Shown here: piece by piece, positions 14,201-26,800 of the stretch
How positions within the stretch are numbered: position 1 is the first letter of the stretch
Layout of the letters: the number at the start of each line of letters is the position of its first letter
Source: Caenorhabditis elegans
Lineage: Eukaryota > Nematoda > Chromadorea > Rhabditida > Rhabditidae
Length of the DNA stretch: 64,000 bases
Assembly: GCF_000002985.6 (NCBI RefSeq)
Contig: NC_003284.9
Coordinates: 12,958,001 to 13,022,000, forward strand
Reading direction: 5' to 3'
Notes under the pieces: generated by a model
What the model saw: only the letters and a program-made list of their open reading frames with translations
What the model was told of the DNA's origin: nothing
Database searches by the model: none
Program-made: the position numbers and the translations under genes

Positions 14201-17200
14201 TTTGCACGGAATGGCTGCTTCTCGGTCTCCACAATTTTTCTATGCTTCACAATTTGAGCAGTTCGTCGCCGAAAATTGATTCCTCCAAAAAGGCGGAAAG
14301 ATCTTGCCACATTGTCAAGGATCGCACCACGATTACATTGAGCAAAAGCGTGTCGACGGTCTACCAGAAGTGGTTCTTTCTTTGGGATAGGTACAATATC
14401 TTCTTCGTATCCTTGCTTGATGAGCTCAACATCGCCAGGCTTTAAAAGTTTATACAGTGGTTGCTTGAAGTAGGCAATGAGCGGACATTCCCTGAAATTT
14501 GTGAATAAATTTTTCTGGTGTTTTTTTAAATTTAATTTTGAATCTATGTTGAAAAATTATGCATGTTTTTGAAAAATATTTTTATGAATAGAAGTCGTTT
14601 TCATGAATTGTAAACTAATCTTTTTAACTGATTAGATATTCATGCTAGAAATATATTTTTAAAAAACTTCTATGTTAGGCTAGGTTTAGTGTTGTGTTAG
14701 GCAAAACTTTTACAATTGCTTTAATATGATTATTTCATAAATTGCCCGCAGTGTGCACTCTGACGTGACCGTGTTTGCAGATTTTTATGAGGCGCTCTTT
14801 TCACTCACCTCCCGGTTGCAGTCTCCAAAAGTGGTGGCTCAAATTCAATCACTGGTGAGCTTGACAGCATCGTCGCATAGAGATTCTTTTCAAATTCAGT
14901 CTGAAAATACAAAAACATATGAGAAACGATGTTGATAAACCATCAACCTTTTCACCCTGCGAGTAAACGATAGCACGGCGTTTTTCACAAACAACGCAAT
15001 CAGATTGTCTCCTCGCAATTGTAGTATTAAAAGCATTTAGATAGGATTGCTCCAAGTAATTAGAGTAGACAATAGTGACCAGGAACTGCACAACACGTTT
15101 CACGGCCACTAATTCTTTCAAATCATCTCCATGCAAGAGCACTGTACATCCAGTTTCCTTTTGGCAATCAGCAAAGATCATCAAAGTCTTGATCCTTCCG
15201 TCCTCCTGTTGCATATTCCGTTGTTGAAATTCCGGGCAACATCCTAAATTTTGCTCAACCAACTGAGAATCTGAGTTTGAGACAATATCAGCTCCAGTGG
15301 CTCTTGAAATACGTTGTAATATACTCATTTTCACATTGACCGCTACTTTGATTCCACGCTTGTGAAGCAGTTGAGCAGCGATATGCGAGACTCCTCCTTC
15401 CACTAGAATCAATGAAGCACGTTTGGTGGCAATTCGATCAATCTGGAAAATTGTTTATTCTATTTAGTTTCGATTTCAATGGTTGTATAATACAAGTGCA
15501 TTTATTCAGACGTGTGGTACTTATTCATATTGTCAACTTTTAGATTAGCAACTAAATCTGACACACACACAGTTAATGACTATTTCCATGAACATACGCA
15601 CCTGCTTCTCTAAAAATTTCTCTTCTTGCACAATAATCGGCTCAATAGATGAAAGTTTGTTTGAGACTCTTTCATATTCAATTGAACCGCTAACAATCAT
15701 AATTGACTCGGTCGTATGGCTGCTTTCATCTTCTTCTGACAAACTTTTGTAGACTAAACTTCTACTGCAAGCCACTCCCCAAATGATTTCCGAATCAACT
15801 TTCCCTTCTTTCTTGTGAACTTTCTTGACGTGTACGTAGTCAGCAATATTCATTGTGTCTCCACTTGGAACGTTCACAGTTACATTCTCCACTACTTCAT
15901 AGACACTCTTCAGAATTAGATCTCTCCATTTGTCTTCTCGGATGTACTCTCGTTTCATCACTTCGTCTAGAATTCGTTCAGTATTTCGGCGGAACAACTC
16001 TTCCAAATTGTCCCGCTGTTCTTCCTTCGCTGCGTTCATAACGGATTCATCAAGTGACAGGGACGGAAAGGTGATTTTACGATCAGTAGTGGCTGAGGTT
16101 GGCTCCGCAGCTCTGGCATCCATCATTTCTGTAAACTCGTTGGTTATCGCTCCAGCGAGATTTGCATACGCAAAAACATCAGCTGAGTCGGAAGTCTGAA
16201 AGTCAAACAAAATAATAAATTATTTCCACAATTAAATATTTAAGCTTCCTCACTTCATTGTTGATAACACCGTCCATTCCAGGATGCATTGTTCGAAACC
16301 AGTCTGGTCCCGATTCCTCTTCCTCGGTGATCATTGGATGGGAATGACTGTTTGTGAGCATAGCCGAGTTTGATGCACAGAGATCCGCAACTGATAGAAT
16401 TGTCGGAACTCCTGGACCATTGCTACTTTGAGCCAACGAGTTGCGGCGGCTTCCAAGTTGAGGTGGGGATGTAATTTCCGGAGGCATCGACGATTCTGGG
16501 GGGCAGAGTGACCAAATAGCTCCTGAAATTATTTGTCTTTAATTTCTATGTAGAATGTTTGTGTTTAGCTAAACTAATAGAGTTATGTCGTTGTGAAAAT
16601 ATGAACAACTGCCAGTGTTCTTGAAAGCTCAAGCCTCGTAGATACATTTTTAAAAAGACAATAAAAAATTAAACTAAGAATCCTAATGCCCTCTTGGAAT
16701 CGGAAAATCTCACCATTCGAAACTGTTCTCACAGTATCCGAATTCTTGTGTGCAGTATTCCTATCAAAGCTAATTTTTCTGCTGTTCACTGGCGTCTGAC
16801 TTCTTGTCGTCGACGTCGTCGGCGTCTGCTTTCCCTCTTCGGCAAGTCGTTGAACCTTTCGAGCACAGTAATCACAAAGTCTGAGCTCGCCCATGTATCC
16901 CAAAGCTGCTCCGTCAATGTGACTACTACAACATTTTGCACAGAAAATCTGTCCGCAAAGTCGACAATGATGACGTCGTCGGAAAGTTGTGAACCGTTCT
17001 TCGCACTGGTAACACTCTCTTCCCGTTGAGTCAGGCATCCAGTATTGTTCTAAAAAAATTTGAATTGACGTCAGAGTGCTTATAGAATATGAAATACTTA
17101 CTGAAATTGCTGTCGTTGTAGTCTTTGAGCTGCGGGTTAACTTTTGATTTGAGTAATCCTGTGAACTTATCGGTTAAAGATCTTTGAAAGCCACTTTCTT

Positions 17201-17643
17201 CGGATGTTCGGGATTCTGGAATAGAGGATCATTGTTTGTCGATCAGATAATAAGAAAATTTCCGATGTTTTTATATTATAGAGTTATTAAAATCAAACAA
17301 TTCATCAGAATCGAAATGAATTGCAAAATTTGTTTCTCCGAAAAATGCACAAAATAATTGTTATATATTTTTAGTCGATGAAAATCTACCTCCAGACTCC
17401 GTCCTCTCCAAGTTCTGTCTTTCTTCTGTGGGAGGCACAACTCCGTTTGGCTGCGGCGATCCATCGCTTCGGAATATTTGCCCAATAATGTTTGAAAAGT
17501 AACCACCTGAAGACACTATCAACTTTTATTAATAAAAATAATTCAAATCACACAAAAAACTTACCGGAAACTGGTGTTGGTTCTTCTGTTTCTGGTGGTG
17601 GCTCGAGTTTTTCAAAAAACTGCAACTCGCTGGCATCCCCCAT
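11263..17643 (-). CDS. ppk-3: PIKfyve: phosphatidylinositol 3-phosphate 5-kinase
   Basis: Fourteen exons join in phase to 1497 residues: 17643-17565, 17506-17390, 17215-17102, 17049-16714, 16522-16254, 16195-15602, 15442-14948, 14900-14809, 14491-13856, 13798-13588, 13429-12695, 12457-12057, 11894-11642 and 11424-11263. A FYVE finger (about residues 107-165) has WMPDSTGRECYQC and RRRHHCRLCGQIFC, the PI3P-binding signature. A Cpn60/TCP-1-like domain follows in exons 6-8, then the Cys/His-rich PIKfyve linker. The C-terminal PIP kinase domain (from about residue 1200) has GGKSGSFFY, DDRFVVKQM, WDLKGSLRNR and MDYSLLVG. The family makes PI(3,5)P2 on endolysosomal membranes and controls lysosome and vacuole maturation. 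I see no DEP domain between FYVE and Cpn60, unlike vertebrate PIKfyve. The start ATG lies five bases after an ATTCCAG acceptor, suiting trans-splicing. Confidence 0.97.
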
Positions 17644-18981
17644 TACTCTGGAATTGATAGATCCGAGTATTTGGATAAATATATAACAAAGCACTAGCAG
17701 AGAGATTTAATTGGAGAAAAAGAAGGAAGAGATCCAAGTGAGCGGCATGGGGAAATGAAAGAAAGATCAAACCATCAAAACAGGCAAGTTGCGGAGGCAG
17801 TGTTGCTAGCGAGAGACTGTGCTAAAACAGGAGGGTGTTGGCAGAGGAGCGCATTTGCTGACCTCTTTGGGTCAGCAAAGAAAAGTTATTCCCGCGCAAT
17901 TAGACGGATAGGCGGAAAAAAACAAGGTGTGTACATGCAGTGTTCCATGTTTCGCTGTTTATTTCCCGGGAAAAAACTCATATTGATATTTCAGAAAAGA
18001 TTGCGAAATCTTTCTTATATATATTGAAAAAAGTGCAATTTTTTTCTAAGTTTTATTCTCAACTCCGCTCGAAAATCGACAATAATGTATGGGAAACCAA
18101 AAACCAAAAAAAGAGCAGAATCTCATGCTCTGCGATCACAACTAATAAAATTAACACCAGGAGCGTGAACAAAAATCAAATAAAACTGGGAATGCATGTC
18201 AGATGCAACTTTGCCACACTACTGCAAACGTGTTGCGCAATGTGCAGCTGGTCACAGTGATGAGTCTGTAATGTCTGTATTGCTTCAATCAGTACCACCA
18301 AACTATGACGAATACTTCCTCATAAGCATTGCTGTTCTTATGAGTGAAGTTGAGGTTTAAAAGTAATTATTTATGAAATAAATAACAAATTTTAGTAAGA
18401 CAATTTTCAATTTCAACCTACAAAAAATACATGACAGACAATGCTTTTAAGACCAGACGAGATCCAGAAGAGCATTAAATGACATTATGTATATACATTT
18501 TCCTCTCTACCGTAACTGTTTCGACAAAATATGTGCAAATATTTTTCTACGTTTTTGACAGATTTTTTGCTAATACTGAAATTAACCGAAGTATAAGTCG
18601 TCATAATAGAACAATATTTCACATGTCATGCTTTACAATTCTGGAATGCTAATTAAAGTACCAATTATATTATCCAACTTTTCACATGCTTCCTCGTTCA
18701 AATTTTCTCACTGGCCACGGCATGTCACCATTGATCTCTGAGCATCGAAAAAATTGTGAGCCCCGCCAAGATGCCGCGGCGACGCCCCCAAGTGAATTCG
18801 CCCAATATTTATCTCGTCGGCACCGGACACCCTCTAGAGAGACCATCTCCTACTCATTTTTCAAATCGGCCCCCGGCTAGTCTCGCGACCTTACCACACT
18901 TGTTGCCTTTTTACTTATTTAGCAAGTTACTGAGAGTCGTACAAATTTTTGAGAATACCGTTTTTTTTCTAAGTTTATTAA
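17644..18981. other. Intergenic, upstream of ppk-3
   Basis: This should hold the ppk-3 promoter. Open frames on the plus strand around 17755-18260 and 18686-18989 are short, have no joining splice sites and no recognisable product. No tRNA or repeat was recognised. The A/T composition is interrupted by a GC-richer patch at about 18750-18890. Confidence 0.5.
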
Positions 18982-19551
18982 CTATCTGAAAATGCAGATT
19001 ATGTTTTATTAACATGTTGACAATTTCTTGCTTCTATTATATTTTTTTTTTTAAATACAATTTCCCCATATGGCAAATTTCAGTATTCACTATGAGCTTT
19101 TCAAAAGAAAACGAAATAGATTCATTTCCAATTGATCGTGTGACCGGAAGAGTTCGCGGTTCAGTGAATATGATTGATATACAGAGAAATGTGGAATGGG
19201 TTGAAGTTAGCGGACGGTGGAGTAGAATGTCGGTAAGAAAAACTTACAGGTCCCATTTTGGTTCGTCCACAGCTTCTAGAGCAGTTTCTGGAGCAGTTTC
19301 CAGTTCAGCAGTAGTAGAAGTAGTTGTATCTCGTATTGTAGTAGTTTCTTGACTTGCAATTGGCTGTAAGATTTTCAAAAATTTGCAAAGGAACATAAAA
19401 AATTACTTACTGGTTGCCACCACGTTGCAAATAATGTTCTGCTGACATATTCAAAAATAGAAATCTGATTAGTTTTCTGAATTTCGGTGCGATAACGAAC
19501 TTTCGGAAAAAAGAATAGATATGATCGTCGATTTGAATTATCTGAATTCAT
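18982..19551 (-). CDS. Small unrecognised protein, interdigitated with the opposite-strand gene
   Basis: Three coding exons are proposed: 19551-19411, 19363-19248 and 18985-18982, giving 86 residues. The first intron is 47 bases with GTAAGT and TTACAG, typical of C. elegans. The N-terminal part is basic and aromatic (RRSYLFFFPKVRYRT, then RTLFATWWQP). The second part is rich in Thr, Ala and Glu (TTTSTTAELETAPETALEAV) and ends EPKWDL. The last exon adds one base to finish a leucine codon plus the stop, and an AATAAA follows within about ten bases, which supports this 3' end. No family was recognised. Exon 3 is the weakest part. Confidence 0.5.
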
Positions 19552-19852
19552 GATGGCCCTTTCAAATGCTAGCACGTTTAATTTATATTATTTCTTAACA
19601 ATGAGGAATAATAGACTGAAGATGGGCAGAAAATCGATTTTATGATAAATGTGTTTGTTCACTTCTTTGCCGCGTAGGGGTGCTCATTTCGTATTCTTTT
19701 ATGTAAACATGAATTGATTACAGATAATGGGAACATCTCTGACACCAGACATTTTGACGATCGAAAATCAAGGAGAGAAGGATGAACGAATCATTATTTT
19801 TATGATTCCAGATAATGTTTTTTCATGGGCTTTCAAAAAGATAATTATTTGA
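19092..19852 (+). CDS. Small unrecognised protein, interdigitated with the opposite-strand gene
   Basis: Two exons, 19092-19232 and 19724-19852, join in phase 0 to 89 residues ending in a TGA. A strong acceptor (AAATTTCAG) sits eight bases before the ATG and suits trans-splicing. The donor is GTAAGA and the downstream acceptor is GATTACAG. The product begins MSFSKENEIDSFPIDR and ends FMIPDNVFSWAFKKIII; it has no signal peptide or transmembrane helix. No family was recognised. The two main exons of the minus-strand gene lie inside its intron, and its own exon 1 lies inside the second intron of that gene. Either model could be spurious. Confidence 0.45.
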
Positions 19853-20504
19853 AAATCCGATTCAACCAAATTTAGAACATGTAAATTGCTTTTAGTAACA
19901 CATTTTCCCTAATAGTTCGTTAGATCTTTTTTTCGTTTGTGAGAGGACATTGTAATTGTTGTAAATTTTAAATAGTTCATTTGGGACGAACATGAAAGAA
20001 AACAACTTTTGTGTGACAAAGTCATGCTTTACATTTAAAAAAACATGCATATATTCCTCGAGCCGAGTTATTTATTTTCATCAAAAAGCAAGCTGGCTAC
20101 TACCAAAAAAAACTATTCATCAATCTTAACTATAAAGTTCTTTAAAAATCAACAGGTTATCAAGTAGCCAAAATAAACATATTTTCAACTTATTCTGTAA
20201 TGTGTGACGTCATACAATTTGAATTTTTTCCAGATCACTTTGGAACTAATATTTGTGTTTTAGTGGTTCCTAAAATAGGTTGTTCGAAATTTTGAACGGC
20301 CATAACATTTTTTTTTCAATTTTTGAGATGTTTGATTACGAAATTTGTTTATTAGTTCTCATTTTGGGTCTATGCAATTAAAATCGTCCGAACTGTTAGT
20401 CCTCCTTTAATGTTTCTTTGAACTTTCACATTCAATGAACACAATTTTCTGTTTTGGCGTTTTTGCACTTGTCTATCTTTCATATCTTAGACCTATCAAT
20501 CAAC
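19853..20504. other. Intergenic, upstream of the LDAH-like gene
   Basis: No exon, repeat or RNA gene was seen. An acceptor (ATATCTTAG) just before 20491 probably receives a spliced leader for the gene starting at 20505. Confidence 0.5.
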
Positions 20505-21772
20505 ATGAATATTTCACCATTTTTGTTGGCATATTTGGTTCTATTTCCACTCCACATTATCAAGTTTACACATGTTCTAGGCAATCCTGGCAATGATGGA
20601 TTCTACACGGACTTTGGACGACGTTTGATCCGCAATTTGATTGCCCGCGAGGAACGACTTGGCACCAGACGCGTCCAGTTTGTGTTCTACACATTGTCAC
20701 ATCTGAATCATGTTCTTCTTCCCACATCACTGCGATGTTCAGAAAGTCACAAGGTCAACGGTATGTTGACATTCTTTTTCTTAAGCAAGTGTCCCAAGAG
20801 AAAAGCTGGCTTTTGGTGCTGCACAAAAACTAACTCAACTTATTTGGCAGAGTTCACACCCACACTAAAACTCAACTGCTTAACTTTTCAGAGCGATTTA
20901 GCCTTGCTGACCAAGTTCAACACAAGCTGGATTTCGTAAAAGAATATCTTCCCAGAGGGAACAGGGTTTACATGTTTGGTCATGGTGATGGAGCATACAT
21001 GTTGCTGAGCATTTTGCCTTATATCAAAGATGACTTCAATTTGAGAAAAGCTGTCTGCTTGTTCCCTACAATTGAGAGAATGACCGAGTCAAACCATGGA
21101 ATAAGATTAAGAAAAGTTGTTTCGGTAAGAGAATAAAACAATCAACTTTCTAATATCCAATTAACTTTCGAAAAAGAAAACTTGCAAAACAAAATTCAAA
21201 AACAAACTTTAAATGTTCCTTGTGTAGCGCCAAACCGAGTTTCAGACACTGAGACAAAACGACTGGCTCGCACGAACTCTTTCATTCTGGGTGGACCTTA
21301 TGCCAGAGTCCCTTAAACGTAAAATCATTTCTATGAAATTATCTTCGGAGCAAGTAAGACATTTAACGCTGATGGTTTAGCACAATTTTCACAAATTCTC
21401 AGTCTTCTCCTGAACTTATGGACTCAATTTCCGAGCTTCTTCATATGCATGTGTTCCGGAACATTGTGCATCTTTGCAATGATGAGCTCGATAAGGTGAT
21501 TAACTACCGCATTAATTTTTTTTTGACAGTAAGAGGTTTATACTTCCGTAATTAAGATTGGCACACTGGACGAGACTCTACTGTTTCATAAAAACTTAAT
21601 TTATTTCTACTACGGGGTAAACGACGGTTGGTGTCCGATTGAGCAAGGAAATCAAATGAGCGAACGGCTGTCGCGTGGGCATGTGGTCATTGATCAAAAC
21701 ACTGTGGAGCATTCCTTCATGTTCAGAGATGCTGCAACTATGGCAGAGAAAGTTCTTCAGTTTATTGTTTAA
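20505..21772 (+). CDS. Lipid-droplet-associated hydrolase (LDAH) homologue, alpha/beta hydrolase fold
   Basis: Five exons, 20505-20760, 20892-21124, 21246-21353, 21403-21495 and 21557-21772, give 301 residues. Landmarks shared with LDAH/C2orf43 are GNPGNDGFYTDF near residue 29, QVQHKLDFVKEYLP, LFPTIERMTES, FYYGVNDGWCP (the acid) and VEHSFMF (the histidine). The family sits on lipid droplets and has been linked to sterol ester or neutral lipid turnover. The nucleophile elbow that is GHSIG in the human protein reads GHGDG here, so the expected serine is absent while Asp and His remain. The N-terminus is a hydrophobic stretch (MNISPFLLAYLVLFPL) in place of the longer human leader. The last intron uses an AAG acceptor. 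A poly(A) signal AATAAA is at 21908-21913. Confidence 0.85.
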
Positions 21773-22599
21773 TTTTTTTTCTGTATTTTCACCTTTTTTG
21801 CCAGCTTCACTCTACTTCAATGTTAAAAACTTTGATCTCATTGAGCCAACTTTTATTGCCAAAACGTCCCTTTTCTCTTTGTCGACAGCGCTTTTCTACT
21901 TTTCCATAATAAAAATGAATTTACAATCTAGATGTTGATGGCAGCGACTCACGTTGCAACTTATCAATGTCGCCCGTTATCGATAATCATTGACCGACAC
22001 GTAAATTTCAGTAGAGACACGATTACTGAAAATTCGGAATGTCTAGTTTAGTGTGTTTGTCGCAAAGAAAGCATTTTCCGAGTACATCCTGCTTCATTAT
22101 ATTTGCAAAATTTTCTAGTTTGTCAAACAATATTAAAATAGTTTAATGATGAAAATTAAAGGCACAAAAACCTCGGTCGAATGTTGAGCAACTAAGAAGA
22201 CCTTAACAATATTTGAAAAAAATACGACAAAAAAAAACACCGGAAATTTTTGATTGCCGCGCACTACTGCTCCAACAAAAATATTTTGTCCAAACGTTTG
22301 GAATACAACGTAGTGTCCACATGTTCATTAATAATGATTACATACCAATTTTATGTGAAATGTGATGATTTTATCAACCCGGAACACTAATATAGTTAAG
22401 ACGATATTGATAACAAAAAGCGACGAATCATTTTTTTTTCAATAGAAAAAATTGGTCACTGATGTTCTTGCTAAATTATTTCAATAAATGTGCATAAATT
22501 TTGGTAACTATAAGACATTGATCAGAGAAAGATCCTTTATTTCAATGTACAATATTTCTCTCCAAGGTTAGATTTTGAAACTAAAATTTTACATTTAAC
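21773..22599. other. Intergenic region between LDAH-like gene and small minus gene
   Basis: It contains the 3' UTR signal of the LDAH-like gene at 21908 and, on the minus strand, an AAATAAA near 22535 that could serve the candidate small gene ending at 22600. Nothing else was recognised. Confidence 0.5.
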
Positions 22600-22957
22600 T
22601 CAATTTTGTGTCCTATTATGTTCATCTGCATTCTCTGTAAAGTTGAAGTCGTTTATCGAAAATAGCACAAACTGAAGATCATGTTCTGAAAGAGTGACAA
22701 TTATTTGTTTCTGGTTGACAGTATAGTCTTCGCTGCTAGTGTTACAAAGAACACGATTGGAAAATTGCAGTAGATCAAAAATTAAATGCAACAAAACTTA
22801 CTACCGCATTTCTTCTTTCAGACTTGTATCTTGCACCTTCTATTTGTGTTGCAAAAACATAATGTTTTTCAGAAATAATCATAAATTGTGGAAAATGATT
22901 TTGTTCAAGTTTTGACGCAACTGAATCAGTTTTTGTCAAGAATCGATCTACATACAT
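22600..22957 (-). CDS. Candidate small protein of unknown function
   Basis: Two possible exons, 22957-22802 and 22710-22600, join in phase 0 to 88 residues. The donor is a strong GTAAGT and the acceptor is GTCAACCAG, which is only fair. Codon content looks protein-like (for example FPQFMIISEKHYVFATQIEG, then QIIVTLSEHDLQFVLFS). A poly(A) signal lies about 65 bases past the stop. There is no clear spliced-leader acceptor before the ATG, so the gene may begin further upstream or be a remnant. No family was recognised. Confidence 0.35.
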
Positions 22958-23860
22958 TTCAGATCATTCAGGCCATTCGACAATACATTATTGAAACTTC
23001 TACTAGTCTTGCAACTCAACGACCAAATGGAAAATCAGATTCCAAAAGAGATAGATAAACGAACAATACTTTGTGATATGCTTTTCTGATGCGACCTGAA
23101 TATGTTTTGTTTGTATTGCCTGATTTCTTGATCCCTATGTATCATATAAGTCACATTCATTTTGTGCGATTAAATATAATTTTCATATGAGTTGTGTTCG
23201 AAACTTCAGGAAAATGTATTCAAACAGATTTTTTTTATAACGGCACTTTTACAGCAGTATTTATACATATCGAAATTCTAAAACGCAAAAACCGTTTGAA
23301 TGGTACCGTGAAAAAATCTTTTTAGATCTGATCATAAATAACAACAAATTTAATAAAGCGGATATGCTAAGGCAAACATACGAATAGTTTTGAAAGGTAA
23401 ACTTCTTTCATTTTTATAATTCAACAATCACATAAACTATGTACCTTTTCAAACCAGATAATTGAACGATCGTAAACAAAACGACTCAGTTCGAATGTGC
23501 ACAGATCAAAGAAAACATTTTTCAGAAATAGTTATTCCTTATCTCCGCGTTTTGCTAATTACAACAACATTTTCTTTCAAACGTGGTTGATACCGAATAT
23601 CAGTATCAAATCTGAAACTCGTAAAACAATGTGCCGAACAAGGTTAAAGAAGAGAGTTTAGGGCAGCGAAACCCTGTTGCCATCGTCATTATTTTAATTT
23701 GGCAATTTTTAGATGGAAACCGAATACAAACGAGGGAGGGGGGGGGGGAAAGGCATGTGTCTTAGGGGTTGGTCATACAGAGCACAAGTAGTGATAAGCG
23801 TTAGACTGACGGCTGTGGTGGTGGTGGCGGAGTGCTAACCAAAACGACTACTGGATCAGG
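22958..23860. other. Intergenic, upstream of scavenger receptor gene
   Basis: No coding exon. An 11-base G run at 23738-23748 and a GT/GG-rich stretch just before the ATG at 23861 are the only unusual compositions. Confidence 0.5.
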
Positions 23861-26800
23861 ATGAGGTTATTCGTGGCGATTATCCTAGCCGCCGTTATTC
23901 TCTTAGTTTTTGCGTTAGGTATATTTTTGCTTATCCCGTTCCCAATTGCCATATTTCAGTCTATTGTTGACTCGCAAGTTTATTTGCAGTAAGTTTTTTT
24001 TTTAAATTTTAGTTAATTTTAGGGTTTTTCAATTCTTTAATGTGAGAGTCGCAACTTGTGACCTCGATGAATTTTGGCTACAATTTGGCCAGCAAGTCTC
24101 CAAAACTAGTTAAATTAATAGTAAAATCAGAAACTGAATGCGGTATTTTTGCAAAAATTTACTTTTATTTTTATAGTTTTGTTGTAAGACTTTTTGATAT
24201 CTGTAAGATAAATTTAGCAGTTTTAGTAATTCAGCATTAATGTTTTGTTTAACCGAAACAATTACATTAGATCATAACTTGAAAAAAAATTTTTTTTTAA
24301 ATTACGTTTATACCTCGTCAAAATATATTCAAAAAATTTTACATTCTCCCAAATTCAACACGAAACTGGAAAATTTTAGTTGAATCAAATTTTGGTTAAA
24401 CCTGGGACAACCTGAACAAGCTTTGCGAAAAAAAAAATTCAGTCTGTAGAACATCTGAAGCATTAATTAACTTTCCAAAATGACTTACAAAAATTAAGAA
24501 ACATTTCAAATTGTTCAAACTGTGTAAATATTAATTCAACTTAATGAAACATTTGTATAATACAAATGGTCATTTTATTCAAACTACCATGTAAAAAATT
24601 ATTTTGACTGGCTTTTTTGATTTTCGATGAATTTTTAGCAATTAGTGCAATAATTTTTTAACAAACACATTACAGACAAAAATCAGATGGTCAACTCCCA
24701 ACGGGTACATTTTACTGGTCGAAAATCCCTGCAGTTCAAATCTGGACGTTTCATCTTTTCAACGTTACAAATCCTGATGAAGTACTCTATTATGGCGCCA
24801 CGCCAAACATGCTTGAAATCGGACCATATACCTACACGTTAGTTTCATTGGGAGATTGGCAGGCTCTTTGACAGTAGTTACTGATTTCTGTTCTTTCGCT
24901 GTAAATTTTGATGTGATAAGCATAACGATGGCGCCTAACCATTATGTGGTTTTGATAAAATATGGAGAATGTGCTTTGCTGGCTTATTAGAATAGTGTAT
25001 GTTTCGGAGGAAGAGAAAAATCGAAAGCAGTAAAAAAGGCAATAAAAATTAGTATAACTGAAAACTTTTTTAGAAGTTTTTGGAAACGTTCGTCATTTAT
25101 CAACCATAACCAGTAAAAATTAAAAATAAGATAGGTCTATAGTTGTTCGCAATTAGAATGTAGCTAGCTCTACTTAAAACACGGAAAAACAGAGATCAGA
25201 ATTTTTCCTATTCTTCTTTTTTGATCAACTGTTCTTCAATATTTTTAAGCCGCCGTAATGTTTTATTCTATGTACCCATATGGTTCGTAACAAATCAAAA
25301 AATGTTCACATGGAAACACATGCGACTAACACACATTCTACACTCGGAGCACACCTAATCCTTTTGAACTCTTTTTCTTTCCAGCGAGACGGAATTCAAA
25401 GACTTCACGCAGTTCCGGGACAATGATAACGAAATTTTCTATGTGAACAATAAAACATGGGTAAGAGACTTAGCAAGTCAGTCTGGGAAAAAATTGGTTT
25501 TCAGGTTTATGATCCAACAAGATCTTGTGAAGATTGTAAATTAAGTGATAGTGTTCAATTTGCCAATACTGCTTACATGGTTAGTGGGTTCATAAATTTT
25601 ATATTTAATACATCCTTTTTTGATTTAGAGTACTGTTTTCATGCAAATCTATCAACCTGCTGGGCCTATTGTCGGTTTTGGTTTGGACGTTTTAACAATT
25701 TTGCTCGGTGAGCAGCCACTCAGGTACCAAATCGTTTTACAATGTACTTCATGCGTCACGTGTTGGATTTCAGAACAGTTACTGCTGGCGGAACTCTTTT
25801 CGATGGCTATAATGATCCCCTTATTACTTTGATCAATAGTCCGCTAGTAAAGGTAATCCCTTAATGCCTCATTAACTGTTCCTGTTTCTATCGAACAAAG
25901 TTGATTACAGGTACTGCTATCTGTTTTGGGAAACCCCGTACAACTGCCACAAGTTCCGGCAGCAGGCTTTTTCCCACATTACAGTCATACTTGCGACGGA
26001 AACTACACTATTCGAACGGGAAAAGATAATACTGACTAGTAAGATTGGAATGTTATTTGACATATGGTCAACTCGATTGTTTTTAGTGTTGGTCAAATCA
26101 AAACATGGAATGGTCTTACTCATCTACCATGGTGGAAAACAGAAGATACTAGTGATCTTCGGGGAACTTGTGATGGAACGATTCAGAAGCCTGGAATTCA
26201 AAAAACAGACACAGTCGTCCAGTTTCAATCATTTTTGTGCAGGTATTGTTTAGAAATCGATAACTTTCACTAGACAACAAACTATGCAAAATTTATATTT
26301 TTATAATATTCAAATCATTTTCAGAAAATATAATCTTCATTATCACGAAAGCAAAACAGTCAATAGTATTCCAACGTACGGGTTCAAGGTGGAAGACGAT
26401 TCATATGACGCCATTAAAAATCCCGGATATCGGTACGAGAACTTTGAAAAAGTTGTAAGTACAAAAAATATTCATTCAATGATTTATACTACCGGAGTTT
26501 CAAGTGATTTACTAAAAAAAAATTTTCTAAGATTTTATGTAGCCTATGGAAGAACCATTATAATTTTGTAAAAACCAAACTTATTTTTTCCATTAAAACA
26601 CCAAATATTACTGAAACCTGTAACAATGAAAAAACGCAGACCTCAGTTCGAATCGTTAAATAATTTAAAAAATGACATGACTGTTTCACGTTTTAAAATC
26701 CAGTTCTGAGATTGTGCTTTGAAATTAAAAAAAAATTGAGTTAGAACAATTTTCTGAACACTCGTTCGCAATTTTGTGTTTTATAACATTAAAAACACCG

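Noticed and set aside
23738..23748. 11-base G tract before the scavenger receptor gene as a quadruplex regulator
   Set aside because: A single short G run, with no further evenly spaced runs that would support a regulatory structure.
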